A DNA stretch of 64,000 nt from Hydrogenophaga sp. SL48 (GTDB lineage Bacteria; Pseudomonadota; Gammaproteobacteria; Burkholderiales; Burkholderiaceae_C), in assembly GCF_021729865.1 (NCBI RefSeq), contig NZ_CP063400.1:1488001-1552000 (forward strand), in the 5' to 3' direction. Under the pieces are notes generated by a model. The model was not told where the DNA came from. It was given only the letters and a program-made list of their open reading frames with translations, and made no database searches. Shown here piece by piece: positions 53,419 through 62,598 of the stretch (its first letter is position 1; the number at the start of each line of letters is the position of its first letter). Position numbers and translations under genes: made by a program.

Positions 53419-54801
53419 TCACAACAGCGTCACCACGCCCCAAACGGTCAGCACCCCGATGCACACCAGGTCCAGCCACAGGCCGGCCCTCAGCATGTCG
53501 CGCTGGCGCACCCGGCCCGAACCGAACACCAGGGCATTGGGCGGCGTGGCCACGGGCAGGGCAAAGCCACAGGAGGCCGCCAGCGCCACCACCACGACCA
53601 GCGTGCCGGCGGGCAGCCCCAGCTGTGGGGCGACCGCGGCAAACACCGGGACGAGCAGCGCGGCCGCGGCGGTGTTGCTGGCAAATTCGGTGAGCAGCAC
53701 CATGAAGGCGGCGACCGCCAGCAGCATGGTCCAGTGCGGCGCACCCTGCAGCAGGCCGGCCAGCTGCTGGCCCAGCACCACCGAGGCGCCCGAGGTGGCC
53801 AGCACCTCACCGAGCGCCAGGCCACCGCCGAACAGGATCAGCACCCCCCAGTCGGTGTGCGCCGAGACGGCTCGCCAGCTCGCCAGTCGCAGTGCCACCA
53901 CGGCGATGGCGGCGGCCAGCGCGAACACCGTGTCGGGGCTCTGGATGCCCAGGTGTTTCAGGGGCTCGGCCCCGAAGGTCCAGCCCAGCGCGGTCAAGAA
54001 AAACACACCCAGCGTCAGACCCCGTTGCCAGGTCCATGGCACATCGGTCGCGGTAATCTTGATGTGCTGGTTGAGCCGGGGGCGCAGCACCATCCACAGG
54101 GTGAACACCATCAACGGCATGAGGAGCAGCACCATCGGCAGACCGATCCAGAGCCATTGGGCAAAGCCGATGCCGGCCGCGCGGGCGGCAATCGCGTTCG
54201 GCGGCGAGCCGACCAGGGTGCCGATGCCCCCGATGCTGGCGGAATAGGCCACACCGAGCAGCACGAAGGCAAAGGTCCGTCGCTCGCGCTGTGGGTCCAG
54301 CGGTCCCAGAATGCCCAGGGTCAGTGGCAGGGCCATGGCCGCGGTGGCCGTGTTGCTGATGCCCATGGACAGCAGCGCCGTGACGGCAAACAGCAGCAGC
54401 ACGGCCCGGCCCAGATGACCACCCGAGAGCGTCAGCAGGAAGCCGGCCATCTTGCGATCCAGTTGCTGGGCACGCAAGGCACTGGCCAGGGCGAAGCCAC
54501 CGAGAAACAGGAACACGATGGGGTCGGCAAACGGTGCCAGGGCCTGGACCGTGGTCAGCCCGGGGAACCCCAGCGCCAGTGCACCGACGGGCACCAGCAA
54601 GGCCGTCACCGGCAGCGGGATCGCCTCCGTGAGCCAGAGCAGGCCGATGAAGACCAGCAGGCAAAGGCCCTTGCTGACCGGGGCGTCGTAGGGCAGCCAG
54701 GCGTACAGCGCCAGCGACAGCCCCAGCGCGAAGAGGAAACAGAGGCCTGCCCGGCGGGCCGACACCGCACCACCTCCGTCAGAAGCTGCGTCCATGCTCA
54801 T
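53419..54801 (-). CDS. DASS/SLC13-type anion transporter at the end of the ars operon
   Basis: Integral membrane protein of 460 residues with about 11-12 helices in two repeats. Each repeat has the family's SNTATAAMALPLT-type motif: SMGISNTATAAMALPLTLG in the first and TEFASNTAAAALLVPVFAA in the second. Further typical stretches are GTLVGSPPNAIAARA and ATPPNALVFGSG. Relatives move dicarboxylates, sulfate or other oxyanions with Na+. The gene lies 42 bp behind arsH on the same strand, so an arsenic-related oxyanion or organic acid substrate is possible but not shown. The two ATGs at the start (54801, 54795) cannot be distinguished. Confidence 0.88.
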   Translation of the reverse strand: MSMDAASDGGGAVSARRAGLCFLFALGLSLALYAWLPYDAPVSKGLCLLVFIGLLWLTEAIPLPVTALLVPVGALALGFPGLTTVQALAPFADPIVFLFLGGFALASALRAQQLDRKMAGFLLTLSGGHLGRAVLLLFAVTALLSMGISNTATAAMALPLTLGILGPLDPQRERRTFAFVLLGVAYSASIGGIGTLVGSPPNAIAARAAGIGFAQWLWIGLPMVLLLMPLMVFTLWMVLRPRLNQHIKITATDVPWTWQRGLTLGVFFLTALGWTFGAEPLKHLGIQSPDTVFALAAAIAVVALRLASWRAVSAHTDWGVLILFGGGLALGEVLATSGASVVLGQQLAGLLQGAPHWTMLLAVAAFMVLLTEFASNTAAAALLVPVFAAVAPQLGLPAGTLVVVVALAASCGFALPVATPPNALVFGSGRVRQRDMLRAGLWLDLVCIGVLTVWGVVTLL

Positions 54802-54843
54802 GCGTGTCTCTGCGTTGTGCTGTGCCGCCCACGGGGCCGGAGA

Positions 54844-55578
54844 TCACACCGCCTGGGGCAGGTTCACCCGCCGCATGAGTTCTTCGGCGCTCTCTTTGCG
54901 CTCGCTGTAGCGGTCCACCAGGTAGGGTGAGACATCGCGGGTCAGCCAGGTGAACTTGACCAGTTCCTCCATCACATCGACCACCCGGTCGTGGTAGCTC
55001 GACGGTTTCATGCGGTCGCTGTCGTCAAACTCCTGGAAGGCCTTCGCCACGGACGACTGGTTCGGGATGGTGATCATGCGCATCCAGCGGCCCAGCACGC
55101 GCATCTGGTTGACTGCGTTGAAGGACTGCGAGCCGCCGCACACCTGCATCACCGCCAGCGTCTTGCCCTGGGTGGGCCGCACGGCCCCGGCCGCCAGGGG
55201 AATCCAGTCGATCTGGGCCTTCATGATGCCGGTCATGGCACCGTGGCGTTCGGGTGAACACCAGACCATGCCTTCGGACCACAGCGCCAGTTCACGCAGT
55301 TCCTGCACCTTGGGATGGGTGTCGGGCGCATCGTCGGGCAAGGGCAGCCCGCTGGGGTTGAAGATGCGGGTCTCCGCACCCAGGGCCTCCAGCAGCCGGG
55401 CTGCCTCTTCCACCAGCAGACGGCTGAAGGAACGCGGGCGCAGGGAGCCGTACAACAGCAGGATGCGGGGCGGGTGGGCCGAGTGCGGGCGCAGGAGGCG
55501 CGACGGATCGGGCACGCGGAAATGTTCGGGCATCACCTGCGGCAGATCGTTCAGGGGTTTGGAGACGCTCTTAGACAC
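54844..55578 (-). CDS. arsH: Arsenical resistance protein ArsH (NADPH-dependent FMN reductase family)
   Basis: Flavoprotein of 244 residues that oxidises trivalent organoarsenicals such as methylarsenite to the less toxic pentavalent forms. The flavodoxin-like core shows [24 protein letters not shown] (FMN phosphate loop), [22 protein letters not shown] and [20 protein letters not shown]. The start is a GTG at 55578 overlapping the arsC stop by 8 bp; no ATG is suitably placed before the conserved core except one at MPEHF. It is translationally coupled to arsC. Confidence 0.93.
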   Translation of the reverse strand: MSKSVSKPLNDLPQVMPEHFRVPDPSRLLRPHSAHPPRILLLYGSLRPRSFSRLLVEEAARLLEALGAETRIFNPSGLPLPDDAPDTHPKVQELRELALWSEGMVWCSPERHGAMTGIMKAQIDWIPLAAGAVRPTQGKTLAVMQVCGGSQSFNAVNQMRVLGRWMRMITIPNQSSVAKAFQEFDDSDRMKPSSYHDRVVDVMEELVKFTWLTRDVSPYLVDRYSERKESAEELMRRVNLPQAV

Positions 55579-55993
55579 GGTGCCCCCCGGCATCGACCAC
55601 CACTTCACCGTCTTCCTTGATGAACGGGCCTTGCTGGGGGTTGGGCAGGATGTCGAGCACGACCTCGGAGGGGCGGCACAGCCGCACGCCCAGCGGGGTG
55701 ATGACGAACGGCCGGTTGAGCAGGATCGGGTGTTGCTGGATGAAGTCCAGCAGCTGTTCATCGGTCCATTTCGGATGGGCGAGGTCCAGCTCGGCGTAGG
55801 GCGTGCCTTTTTCCCGGAGGACCTGGCGCACCGTGGCGCCCATGGCGCTCAGCCAGGCCTTGATCTGCTCGGTGCTGGGCGGGTTCTTGAGGTACTCGAT
55901 GACGGTGGGTTCCACGCCGCTGTTGCGGATCATGGCCAGCACGTTGCGCGAGGTGCCGCAAGCGGGGTTGTGATAGATCGAGATGTCGGTCAT
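55571..55993 (-). CDS. arsC: Glutaredoxin-dependent arsenate reductase
   Basis: ArsC of the E. coli plasmid type, 140 residues, reducing arsenate to arsenite with glutathione and glutaredoxin. The catalytic Cys12 lies in [16 protein letters not shown], and the substrate arginines are in [23 protein letters not shown]. The ATG at 55993 gives the usual length. It is the second arsenate reductase of the operon; the other, at 57.1 kb, uses a different fold. 23 bp separate it from acr3. Confidence 0.95.
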   Translation of the reverse strand: MTDISIYHNPACGTSRNVLAMIRNSGVEPTVIEYLKNPPSTEQIKAWLSAMGATVRQVLREKGTPYAELDLAHPKWTDEQLLDFIQQHPILLNRPFVITPLGVRLCRPSEVVLDILPNPQQGPFIKEDGEVVVDAGGHRV

Positions 55994-56016
55994 GTGCGAA
56001 GTGGCGTGCAAAAGTT

Positions 56017-57030
56017 TCAGACGGTTTGGGGCTTCCAGGCGTTGACGATGGCCACCAGGGACAGCATCACGGGCACCTCGACCAGCACGCCGACCACCGT
56101 GGCCAGCGCCGCGCCCGAGTTCAGCCCGAACAGCGAGATCGCCACCGCCACGGCCAGCTCGAAGAAATTGGAGGTGCCGATCAGGCAGGCCGGGCCGGCG
56201 ATGTTGTGTGGCAGCTTCAGCAGCTTGGCGCCCCACCAGGCGATGAAGAAGATGCCGTAGGACTGAAGGATCAGCGGGACCGCGATCAGCGCGATCACCA
56301 GGGGTTTGTCCACGATGGTGCCAGCCTGAAAGCCAAACAGCAGCACCACGGTGGCGATCAGGCCCACCACCGACCAGGGCTTGAGGCGCGCCACAAACTG
56401 GCCCAGTGCGGTGGGCGACTGTTTCACCAGCACCTGACGCGTGGCCATGCCCGCCAGCAGCGGCAACACCACGTACAGCACGGTGGAGAGCAGCAGCGTT
56501 TCCCAGGGCACGGTCACGTTGGTCACGCCCAGCAGGAAAGCGGCAATCGGTGCAAACGCCACCACCATGATGAGGTCGTTCACCGAGACCTGCACCAGGG
56601 TGTAGTTGGCATCGCCTTTGACCAGTTGGCTCCACACAAACACCATGGCCGTGCAGGGCGCCACGCCCAGCAGGATCATGCCGGCGATGTACTCGCTGGC
56701 CGACTGCGGATCGACCCAGCCCGCGAACACGTACTGGAAGAACAGCACGCCCAGCGCCGCCATGGTGAAGGGCTTGATCAGCCAGTTCACCACCAGCGTG
56801 AGCAACAGGCCCTGGGGGCGCTTGCCCACGTCCTTCACCGCATGCCAGTCGATCTGGATCATCATCGGATAGATCATCACCCAGATGAACACCGCGACCA
56901 CCAGATTGACCTGCGCGATCTCCATCGCGGCCACGGCCTGGAAGACGCCGGGGATGGCCAACCCCAGTCCCACACCGGCCAGAATGCCCAGACCGACCCA
57001 CACGGTCAGGTAACGCTCAAACACACCCAT
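56017..57030 (-). CDS. acr3: ACR3-family arsenite efflux permease
   Basis: Arsenite carrier of 337 residues with ten hydrophobic helices, driven by the membrane potential. The essential cysteine is in [18 protein letters not shown], and the later [18 protein letters not shown] helix-break motif is typical. Its ribosome binding site gaggtgag begins only about 10 nt after the T-run of an intrinsic terminator, so there is no room for a separate promoter; expression must depend on read-through or processing. Product of both ArsC enzymes is its substrate. Confidence 0.95.
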   Translation of the reverse strand: MGVFERYLTVWVGLGILAGVGLGLAIPGVFQAVAAMEIAQVNLVVAVFIWVMIYPMMIQIDWHAVKDVGKRPQGLLLTLVVNWLIKPFTMAALGVLFFQYVFAGWVDPQSASEYIAGMILLGVAPCTAMVFVWSQLVKGDANYTLVQVSVNDLIMVVAFAPIAAFLLGVTNVTVPWETLLLSTVLYVVLPLLAGMATRQVLVKQSPTALGQFVARLKPWSVVGLIATVVLLFGFQAGTIVDKPLVIALIAVPLILQSYGIFFIAWWGAKLLKLPHNIAGPACLIGTSNFFELAVAVAISLFGLNSGAALATVVGVLVEVPVMLSLVAIVNAWKPQTV

Positions 57031-57042
57031 CGCTCACCTCAC

Positions 57043-57077
57043 AAAAGAAAAACGCCCGATCGCTTCGGCGACCGGGC
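57043..57077 (-). terminator. Intrinsic terminator inside the ars operon, before acr3
   Basis: On the minus strand gcccggtcgc / gcgatcgggc pair (one wobble/mismatch) around a cgaa tetraloop, followed by gtttttctttt. It lies 20 nt after the arsC2 stop and 12 nt before the acr3 start, so it should reduce acr3-arsC-arsH expression relative to the upstream genes. Confidence 0.82.
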
Positions 57078-57096
57078 TGTACGCCGGATTGTCCGC

Positions 57097-57591
57097 TCAG
57101 GCCTTTTGCCGGCCAATGTCCACCAGCTCCTTCTGCAGGGCCAGCCGGTCGAGCTTGTCGAACGGCAGGTTCACCATCAGGGCAATGCGGCGACTGAGGA
57201 TCACGAAGGTTTCCGTGAAGGCCTTTTTCACGGCCTCTTCGTCGCCCTTGACCTCGGCGGGATCGGGCACCCCCCAGTGGGCCGACATCGGCTGACCGGG
57301 CCAGACCGGGCAGACCTCACCCGCGGCCTTGTCGCAGACGGTGAGCACGAAGTTCATGTGCGGCGCATCGGCTTGCGCAAACTCGCTCCAGTTCTTGCTG
57401 CGCAGGCTGTCCGTCTTGTAGTGGTTGCGCTGCAGCAGCTCGATGGCGTGCGGGTTCACCTGGCCGGCGGGGTGGCTGCCCGCGCTGTGGGCCCGAAAGC
57501 GGCCACCGCCCAGGTGGTTCAGGATGGCTTCGGCCATGATGCTCCGGGCCGAATTGCCGGTGCACAGGAAGAGCACGTTGTAGACAGACAT
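57097..57591 (-). CDS. Thioredoxin-type arsenate reductase (low-MW phosphatase fold)
   Basis: Arsenate reductase of the LMW-PTPase fold, 164 residues. The P-loop is VLFLCTGNSARSIMAEA with nucleophile Cys10. The later Cys residues that would shuttle the disulfide are in LTVCDKAAGEVCPVWPG, and the general acid Asp is in WGVPDPAEV. It adds redundancy to the glutaredoxin-type ArsC in the same operon. The ATG at 57591 fits the family start; arsR lies 76 bp upstream. The product ends 20 bp before the internal terminator. Confidence 0.93.
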   Translation of the reverse strand: MSVYNVLFLCTGNSARSIMAEAILNHLGGGRFRAHSAGSHPAGQVNPHAIELLQRNHYKTDSLRSKNWSEFAQADAPHMNFVLTVCDKAAGEVCPVWPGQPMSAHWGVPDPAEVKGDEEAVKKAFTETFVILSRRIALMVNLPFDKLDRLALQKELVDIGRQKA

Positions 57592-57667
57592 GGGGGAGGT
57601 CCTTTCAGCCGACGGCTGGTGGTGGTTGGGGAAGCGGAGGTGACGTGAGGGCGAGGCCCCGGGCTTT

Positions 57668-57997
57668 TCAGCAGTGGCTGCAATCGAGCTTGGCGGGTGA
57701 TTCCAGGCAGGGCTGGCCCTGGCAGCAGTGCGCCGTCAGGAAGCCCAGCAGGTTGTTCATCAGCGGAATCGAGGCGCGGTAGATCAGGTGGCGGCCGTCG
57801 CGCTCGGCGGCGATCAGGCCCGCGTGGCTCAGCTCCTTCAGATGGAACGACAGGGCGGTGGGGGCGGCACCCAGTTCGTCCGACATGTGGCCCGGGGTCA
57901 GTCCGTCGGGCCCCGCGACCACCAGCAGGCGGAAGATCCGCAAGCGGGTTTCCTGGGCCAGTGCGGCCAGTGCCTTGACGACGTCTGCTTCTTCCAT
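57668..57997 (-). CDS. arsR: ArsR/SmtB-family arsenic-responsive repressor
   Basis: Winged-helix repressor of 109 residues. The DNA-binding helix region reads GHMSDELGAAPTALSFHLKELSHAGLI and the wing ERDGRHLIYRA. The classical As(III) site ELCVCDL in the recognition helix is absent; instead cysteines cluster at the C-terminus (HCCQGQPC and DCSHC), so inducer binding is of the atypical C-terminal kind known from some ArsR proteins. It lies third in the operon it presumably controls, through the inverted repeat at 60391-60420. Confidence 0.92.
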   Translation of the reverse strand: MEEADVVKALAALAQETRLRIFRLLVVAGPDGLTPGHMSDELGAAPTALSFHLKELSHAGLIAAERDGRHLIYRASIPLMNNLLGFLTAHCCQGQPCLESPAKLDCSHC

Positions 57998-58006
57998 GGG
58001 GTGTCC

Positions 58007-59272
58007 TCAGGTGGTCGGGGGGCTGGGCAAGGCGGTTCTGGTGGGCAACCCCAGCGTCAGCAGCCAGCACACCAGCAGCATCAGCGCCGAGCCCACCAGC
58101 GCGTAGAGCAGGCCGCCCCACTGGTACAGCAGGCCCGACATCAGCGTGCCGAAGAAGCGGCCGAGCGCGTTGGCGGCGTAATAGAAGCCCACGTCCTCCG
58201 CCGCCTTTTCGGAGCCGGCGTAGGCCAGGATCAGGTAGGAATGCACCGATGAGTTGACGGCGAAGGCGAAGCCGAACAGGCCCAGGCCGCCGACCACCCA
58301 CCACTGCAGGTCCGGCGCTTCCAGCAGCACGGCGGTGGCGATGCCCACCGGGATCAGCGCCAGCGCCAGCGACCACCAGCGCGCCGCCGGCACTTCGCTG
58401 GTCAGCCCGTCGGCGCTGCGCTTGACGATGTTGGGCGCGAGCGCCTGCACCAGGCCGTAGCCGATGGTCCAGAGCGCGAGGAAGCCGCCGACCATGGTGA
58501 AGGTCCAGCCCTGCGAATACAGGAACACTGGCACACCGACCACGAACCACACGTCGCGCGCACCGAACAGCGCCACGCGCGCGGCGGCCAGCGCGTTGAT
58601 GCCGGCATTTTTCGCAAACAGTTCCTTGGCCGATTTGGATGCCTTGCTCTTGCCCATGAGCGGCGGCACGAAGCCCACCACGCCGGCCAGCACCAGCACC
58701 AGCAAGCCGGCCATGGCCCAGAGCGCGTGCTGGAAGCCCAGCGCATCGAGCAGCAGGCCGCCGAGGAAAAAGCCGAAGCCCTTCATGGCGTTCTTGCTGC
58801 CGGTGAACCACGCCACCCACTTGAACAGCTGGCCCGAGCCCTGGTTCTTCGCCTGGTCGGCGGTGATCTTGATGGCCGACTTACTGGCGGTCTTGGTCAG
58901 GTCCTTGGCCACGCCGCAGATGCCTTGCGCCACCACCACCCAGGCCACCGACATGACCGCCGTCCAGGCCGGGTTGAGCAGCGAGAGCAGGGTGAAGCCG
59001 GTGATCTGCGTGACCAGGCCCACGGTCAGCATGCGCTGGATGCCGTAGCGCGTGGCCAGCCAGCCGCCGATCAGGTTGGCCAGCACGCCCGCCGCTTCGT
59101 ACAGCAGGAACAGGAAGGCCAGCGTGAACGGCGAATAGCCCAGGCGGTAGAAGTGCAGCAGCACCAGCATGCGCAGCGCGCCGTCGGTGAGTGTGAAACC
59201 CCAGTAGGCGGCGGTGACGATGGCGTAGTTGCGGGTGGCGCTGCTGGCGCCCGACGAGACGGTGGTGCTCAT
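58007..59272 (-). CDS. arsJ: Organoarsenical efflux MFS transporter ArsJ
   Basis: Major facilitator with 12 predicted helices, 421 residues. In characterised systems ArsJ exports 1-arseno-3-phosphoglycerate made from arsenate by a partner GAPDH; that partner lies directly upstream here. Recognisable segments are NYAIVTAAYWGFTLTDGALRML at the N-terminus and QGICGVAKDLTKTASKSAIK in the first half, both typical of ArsJ. Because the exported ester breaks down outside the cell to arsenate, the pair forms an arsenate efflux route that needs no reduction. Confidence 0.94.
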   Translation of the reverse strand: MSTTVSSGASSATRNYAIVTAAYWGFTLTDGALRMLVLLHFYRLGYSPFTLAFLFLLYEAAGVLANLIGGWLATRYGIQRMLTVGLVTQITGFTLLSLLNPAWTAVMSVAWVVVAQGICGVAKDLTKTASKSAIKITADQAKNQGSGQLFKWVAWFTGSKNAMKGFGFFLGGLLLDALGFQHALWAMAGLLVLVLAGVVGFVPPLMGKSKASKSAKELFAKNAGINALAAARVALFGARDVWFVVGVPVFLYSQGWTFTMVGGFLALWTIGYGLVQALAPNIVKRSADGLTSEVPAARWWSLALALIPVGIATAVLLEAPDLQWWVVGGLGLFGFAFAVNSSVHSYLILAYAGSEKAAEDVGFYYAANALGRFFGTLMSGLLYQWGGLLYALVGSALMLLVCWLLTLGLPTRTALPSPPTT

Positions 59273-59278
59273 GGAACG

Positions 59279-59304
59279 GGCTTCGACAGGCTCAGCCCGA
59301 ACGG
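59279..59304 (+). repeat. Dispersed 26-nt repeat (copy 3, GAPDH-arsJ gap)
   Basis: Exact copy of the element at 13472-13497 and 24651-24676 (core cttcgacaggctcagcccga), sitting in the 57-bp gap between the GAPDH and arsJ genes. Confidence 0.88.
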
Positions 59305-59329
59305 CGTTGTGGGTTGGACCGGCATGGCT

Positions 59330-60373
59330 TCAGAGACCCTGCGCTTCAAGATGACAAGCCAGGTCCACCATGCGCGTGGCGTAGCCCATCTCGTTGTCGT
59401 ACCAGGCGTAGACCTTGAGCAGCGTGCCGTCGGTCACCATGGTCGAGAGGCCGTCCACGATGGCGCTGCGCGTGTCGCGCGCGTAATCGGCGCTCACCAG
59501 CGGGCGGTTCTCAAAGCCCAGGATGCCGGCCAGCGGGCCGTTGGCGGCGGCTTCGAACAGGGCGTTGACCTCTTCGGCCGTGGTGGCGCGGTTGAGCTCG
59601 AACACGCAGTCGGTCAACGAGGCGTTGAGCGCCGGCACGCGCACCGCGTGGCCGTTGAGCTTGCCCTTGAGTTCGGGGTAGATCAGCGCGATGGCGGTGG
59701 CGCTGCCGGTCGTCGTGGGCGCCAGGTTGACCATGGCGCTGCGGGCGCGGCGCAGGTCCTTGTGCGGCGCGTCCACCACCAGGTTGGTGTTGGTGGGGTT
59801 GTGCAGCGTGGTGATCTGGCCGTGCTTGATGCCGATGGCTTCGTGCACCACCTTCACGACCGGTGCCAGGCAGTTGGTGGTGCAGCTCGCGGCGGTCACG
59901 ATGCGGTCGCGCGCCGGGTTGTACAGGTGTTCGTTGACACCCACCACGATGTTCAGCACATCACCCACCTTCACCGGCGCCGCCACGATCACGCGCTGGG
60001 CACCCCGGTCCAGGTGGCCTTGCAGGGTCTCGGGCGTGAGGAACTTGCCGGTGCATTCCAGCACCAGGTCCACGCCCAGGTCGCCCCAGGGGATCTGGGC
60101 GGCGGTGGCGTGGCTGCTGAAGGAGAGCGTGCGTTCGTTGATGCGGATGGCGTCCTCGCCCTCGGCCGCGATGTCGGCGCGCCATTTGCCTTGCACCGTG
60201 TCAAAGGCCAGCAGGTGGGCGGTGGCGGCGGCACCACCCTTGATTTCGTTCAGGTGAACGACCTCCAGGCGGTTGCCGCTGCGCGGGTCGATGGCTTCGC
60301 GCTCGATGGCGCCGAAGGCCGCGCGCAGGGCCAGGCGGCCCATGCGGCCCATGCCGTTGATACCGACTTTCAT
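59330..60373 (-). CDS. ArsJ-associated glyceraldehyde-3-phosphate dehydrogenase
   Basis: GAPDH-fold enzyme of 347 residues. The NAD motif is [19 protein letters not shown], the catalytic Cys lies in [20 protein letters not shown], and the end [16 protein letters not shown] is intact. Position at the head of an operon with arsJ and arsR identifies it as the GAPDH that can form 1-arseno-3-phosphoglycerate; it need not be the glycolytic GAPDH. The ATG at 60373 is preceded by gaggag at 8 nt. The promoter-operator region lies directly upstream with a perfect inverted repeat. Confidence 0.93.
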   Translation of the reverse strand: MKVGINGMGRMGRLALRAAFGAIEREAIDPRSGNRLEVVHLNEIKGGAAATAHLLAFDTVQGKWRADIAAEGEDAIRINERTLSFSSHATAAQIPWGDLGVDLVLECTGKFLTPETLQGHLDRGAQRVIVAAPVKVGDVLNIVVGVNEHLYNPARDRIVTAASCTTNCLAPVVKVVHEAIGIKHGQITTLHNPTNTNLVVDAPHKDLRRARSAMVNLAPTTTGSATAIALIYPELKGKLNGHAVRVPALNASLTDCVFELNRATTAEEVNALFEAAANGPLAGILGFENRPLVSADYARDTRSAIVDGLSTMVTDGTLLKVYAWYDNEMGYATRMVDLACHLEAQGL

Positions 60374-60390
60374 GCGGGAGACTCCTCAGA

Positions 60391-60420
60391 TCAATAATTC
60401 AGTGAATGTTGAATTATTGA
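60391..60420. promoter_or_regulatory. Probable ArsR operator upstream of the ars operon
   Basis: Perfect inverted repeat with 11-nt arms tcaataattca (60391-60401) and tgaattattga (60410-60420) and an 8-nt spacer, 18 bp before the start of the GAPDH gene. It is strongly AT-rich in a GC-rich region, contains the ttca...tgaa core of many ArsR sites, and lies just upstream of an operon that includes arsR. Confidence 0.8.
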
Positions 60421-60495
60421 CCGAACAAGATGACGTCGCTGTGACAGCCCGGGCCTGGACGGCATGCGGCCCCCGTCTTGGCGCGGGCTGCAGCG

Positions 60496-60819
60496 TCACC
60501 ACACCGTCGCAGGCGCGAGCAGCCGCTTGACGGGCTGGCCGCCCACGATGTGCGTGTCGAAGATCTCCCCCACATCCTCGGGTGCGACGTTGCGGTACAT
60601 CACCGCTTCGGGGTAGACCAGCACGTTGGCGCCCTGGTCGCAGGGGCCGAGGCAACCCGAGTAAGTGATCGAGAGCTGGTCGTAGGCCTGCCGCTTCTGC
60701 TGCTCGGCCCAGAAAGCCTGCAGCACGGCGGTGCCGCCCTTGCTGGCGCACGAGCCGCGCGGGTGCTGCGGCGGGCGGTTCTGGGTGCAGACGAAAACAT
60801 GGCGTTGAGGACGGGGCAT
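60496..60819 (-). CDS. (2Fe-2S) ferredoxin, thioredoxin-like fold
   Basis: Product of 107 residues of the 2Fe-2S thioredoxin-like ferredoxin type. Two Cys are in HVFVCTQNRPPQHPRGSC and two in YSGCLGPCDQG, the usual ligand pattern, with the late LVYPEAVMYRNVAPEDVGEI segment. The ATG at 60819 has ggag at 5 nt; a longer open frame upstream crosses the repeat and is not family-like. It lies downstream of fixABCX on the same strand, a position seen in nitrogen-fixation clusters of some betaproteobacteria (from memory). It may receive electrons from or feed the Fix complex. Confidence 0.88.
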   Translation of the reverse strand: MPRPQRHVFVCTQNRPPQHPRGSCASKGGTAVLQAFWAEQQKRQAYDQLSITYSGCLGPCDQGANVLVYPEAVMYRNVAPEDVGEIFDTHIVGGQPVKRLLAPATVW

Positions 60820-60885
60820 GAGAACTCCAGGAAGTGCGTAAGTAGCAGGCCTGCCACGCGTGAAGAAGCGCCAACCAAGAATGCC

Positions 60886-60958
60886 GCGGAACCGGCTTTG
60901 CCGGGCCGCAGGCATTGCCCCTTGAGGGGGATGCGGCTACACGAAGTGAGCAAGCAAC
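60886..60958. repeat. Second dispersed repeat family (copy 3)
   Basis: Contains ggaaccggctttgccgggcc (60888-60907) then gcaggcattgccccttgagg and a less GC-rich tail. Related to 24731-24810 and 41645-41717. It occupies the gap between fixX and the 2Fe-2S ferredoxin gene. Confidence 0.75.
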
Positions 60959-60964
60959 GGGGTG

Positions 60965-61264
60965 CTATCCAAATTTGAAGAGGATGCCGTGCCCGCCGCG
61001 CGGGTACTCCCAGTTCACGTTGCTGAACTCCGAGCAGATGATCCGGCAGCTGCCGCACTCCAGGCAGCCGTCGGTGATCAGGGTCACGCTGCCGTTGCCC
61101 TCGGCTTTGTAGCAGGAGGCCGGGCACACGTAGGTGCAGGACTTCTGGGTGCAGTCGTTGGCGCAGATCTCGGGGTCCTTGATCTGGATGTGGGGCCGGC
61201 CCGCGTCCACGCGGTAGCGGTTCTGAAACAGTTTCTCTTCGACATTCACGGCAACGGCGTTCAT
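60965..61264 (-). CDS. fixX: Ferredoxin-like protein FixX
   Basis: Small iron-sulfur partner of FixC, 99 residues. The cluster ligands appear in [16 protein letters not shown] and [16 protein letters not shown], and the ending [17 protein letters not shown] is diagnostic of FixX. With FixA, FixB and FixC it forms a flavin-based electron-bifurcating complex that oxidises NADH and reduces both quinone and ferredoxin/flavodoxin. Its start overlaps the fixC stop (atga). Confidence 0.95.
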   Translation of the reverse strand: MNAVAVNVEEKLFQNRYRVDAGRPHIQIKDPEICANDCTQKSCTYVCPASCYKAEGNGSVTLITDGCLECGSCRIICSEFSNVNWEYPRGGHGILFKFG

Positions 61265-62571
61265 CGGAAAGCCCTCCAGAGTTTGACGGCGTCACCCACC
61301 AGGCCGGTGAGCGAACGCGAGGTGCGGAAGCTGGAAAAAATCTCGCGTTCCTTGGTCTTCTTGTCCACGCCATCGACCGTGAACATCTTGTGCGCGGCCT
61401 TGGACACCAGTTCGGGGTAGGTGGTGAAGAACTGGTTGTTCTTGTGGAAAACCTCGGGCATGTCGCGGTACTTGTGCAGGTCTTTCATGACGAAGCTCTT
61501 GTCGAGTTCGGTCTTGTAGGTCTTGAGCACCGCTTCGCTCATGGGTTTGCCGGCGGCCTTGGCGGCGATCACGGTCTCGGCCGCGAGGCGCCCGGTGGTC
61601 ATGGCCAGGTTGGAGCCTTCGCGGTGCACCGCGTTGACGAAGCCGCCCGAGTCGCCCACGATCATCCAGCCGTTGCCGTAGACCTTGGGGATGGCGTAGA
61701 AGCCGCCCTCGGGGATCAGGTGGGCCGCGTACTCCTTCATCTCGCCGCCCTGGATCAGCGGGGCAATCGAAGGATGCCGCTTGAGCTTTTCCAGCAGGGT
61801 GTAAGGGCTGGTCTTGTTCACGCTGCCCTTGAAATCGCCCAGCATGCAGCCGATGCCGATGGTGAGTGATTCCTTGTTGGTGTAGAGGAAGCCCGTGCCC
61901 ATCATGCCGTCGGTGATCTTGCCGACCATCTCGATCACCACGCCTTCTTCTTCACCGATGTTGAAGCGCTGGCGGATGATGTCTTCGGGCATGAAGAGGA
62001 TCTCTTTCACCGCGAGTGCGACGTTGCTGTCCTTGATCTCGCCATGGAAACCGGCCTTGCGTGCCAGCGTGCTGTTCACGCCGTCGGCCAGGATCACCAC
62101 GTCGGCGTACACGTCGCCGGCTTCGCGGTCGCACTGCACGCCCACCACCTGCTCGCCGTCCATGATCAGGTGGTTGACCGTGGTCTCGCAGATCAGCAGC
62201 GCACCGGCCTCGCGCACCTTGGAACTGAACCACTTGTCGAACTGCGCCCGGATGATGGTGTAGCGGTTGTAAGGCGGCTTGTTGTAGTCGTCGCTGCGGT
62301 AGTGCGTGCCGACGAAGCTGTTGTCGTCGAGCACCCAGACGCGCTGTTCGATGATGTGGCGCTCCAGCGGCGCGTCGTCGCGGAAGTCGGGAATGATCTT
62401 CTCCAGCGCGTCGCTGTAGAGGATGGCGCCCTGCACGTTTTTCGAACCCGGGTATTCGCCGCGTTCGATCTGCAGAACCTTGAGGCCGGCCTTGGCCAGG
62501 GTGTAGGCGCAGGCGTTGCCCGAGGGCCCCGCGCCCACCACGATGGCGTCGAATTGAGAGGGTTTTTTCAT
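61261..62571 (-). CDS. fixC: FixC, ETF-quinone oxidoreductase-like flavoprotein
   Basis: FAD protein of 436 residues that passes electrons from the FixAB flavoprotein to quinone and FixX. The FAD motif is [23 protein letters not shown], with [18 protein letters not shown] in the middle and [24 protein letters not shown] near the end. The ATG at 62571 gives normal length. It sits between fixB (27-bp gap) and fixX (overlap). Confidence 0.95.
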   Translation of the reverse strand: MKKPSQFDAIVVGAGPSGNACAYTLAKAGLKVLQIERGEYPGSKNVQGAILYSDALEKIIPDFRDDAPLERHIIEQRVWVLDDNSFVGTHYRSDDYNKPPYNRYTIIRAQFDKWFSSKVREAGALLICETTVNHLIMDGEQVVGVQCDREAGDVYADVVILADGVNSTLARKAGFHGEIKDSNVALAVKEILFMPEDIIRQRFNIGEEEGVVIEMVGKITDGMMGTGFLYTNKESLTIGIGCMLGDFKGSVNKTSPYTLLEKLKRHPSIAPLIQGGEMKEYAAHLIPEGGFYAIPKVYGNGWMIVGDSGGFVNAVHREGSNLAMTTGRLAAETVIAAKAAGKPMSEAVLKTYKTELDKSFVMKDLHKYRDMPEVFHKNNQFFTTYPELVSKAAHKMFTVDGVDKKTKEREIFSSFRTSRSLTGLVGDAVKLWRAFR

Positions 62572-62598
62572 GGCGTTCCCCAGAGGTGGTGGACGGGA

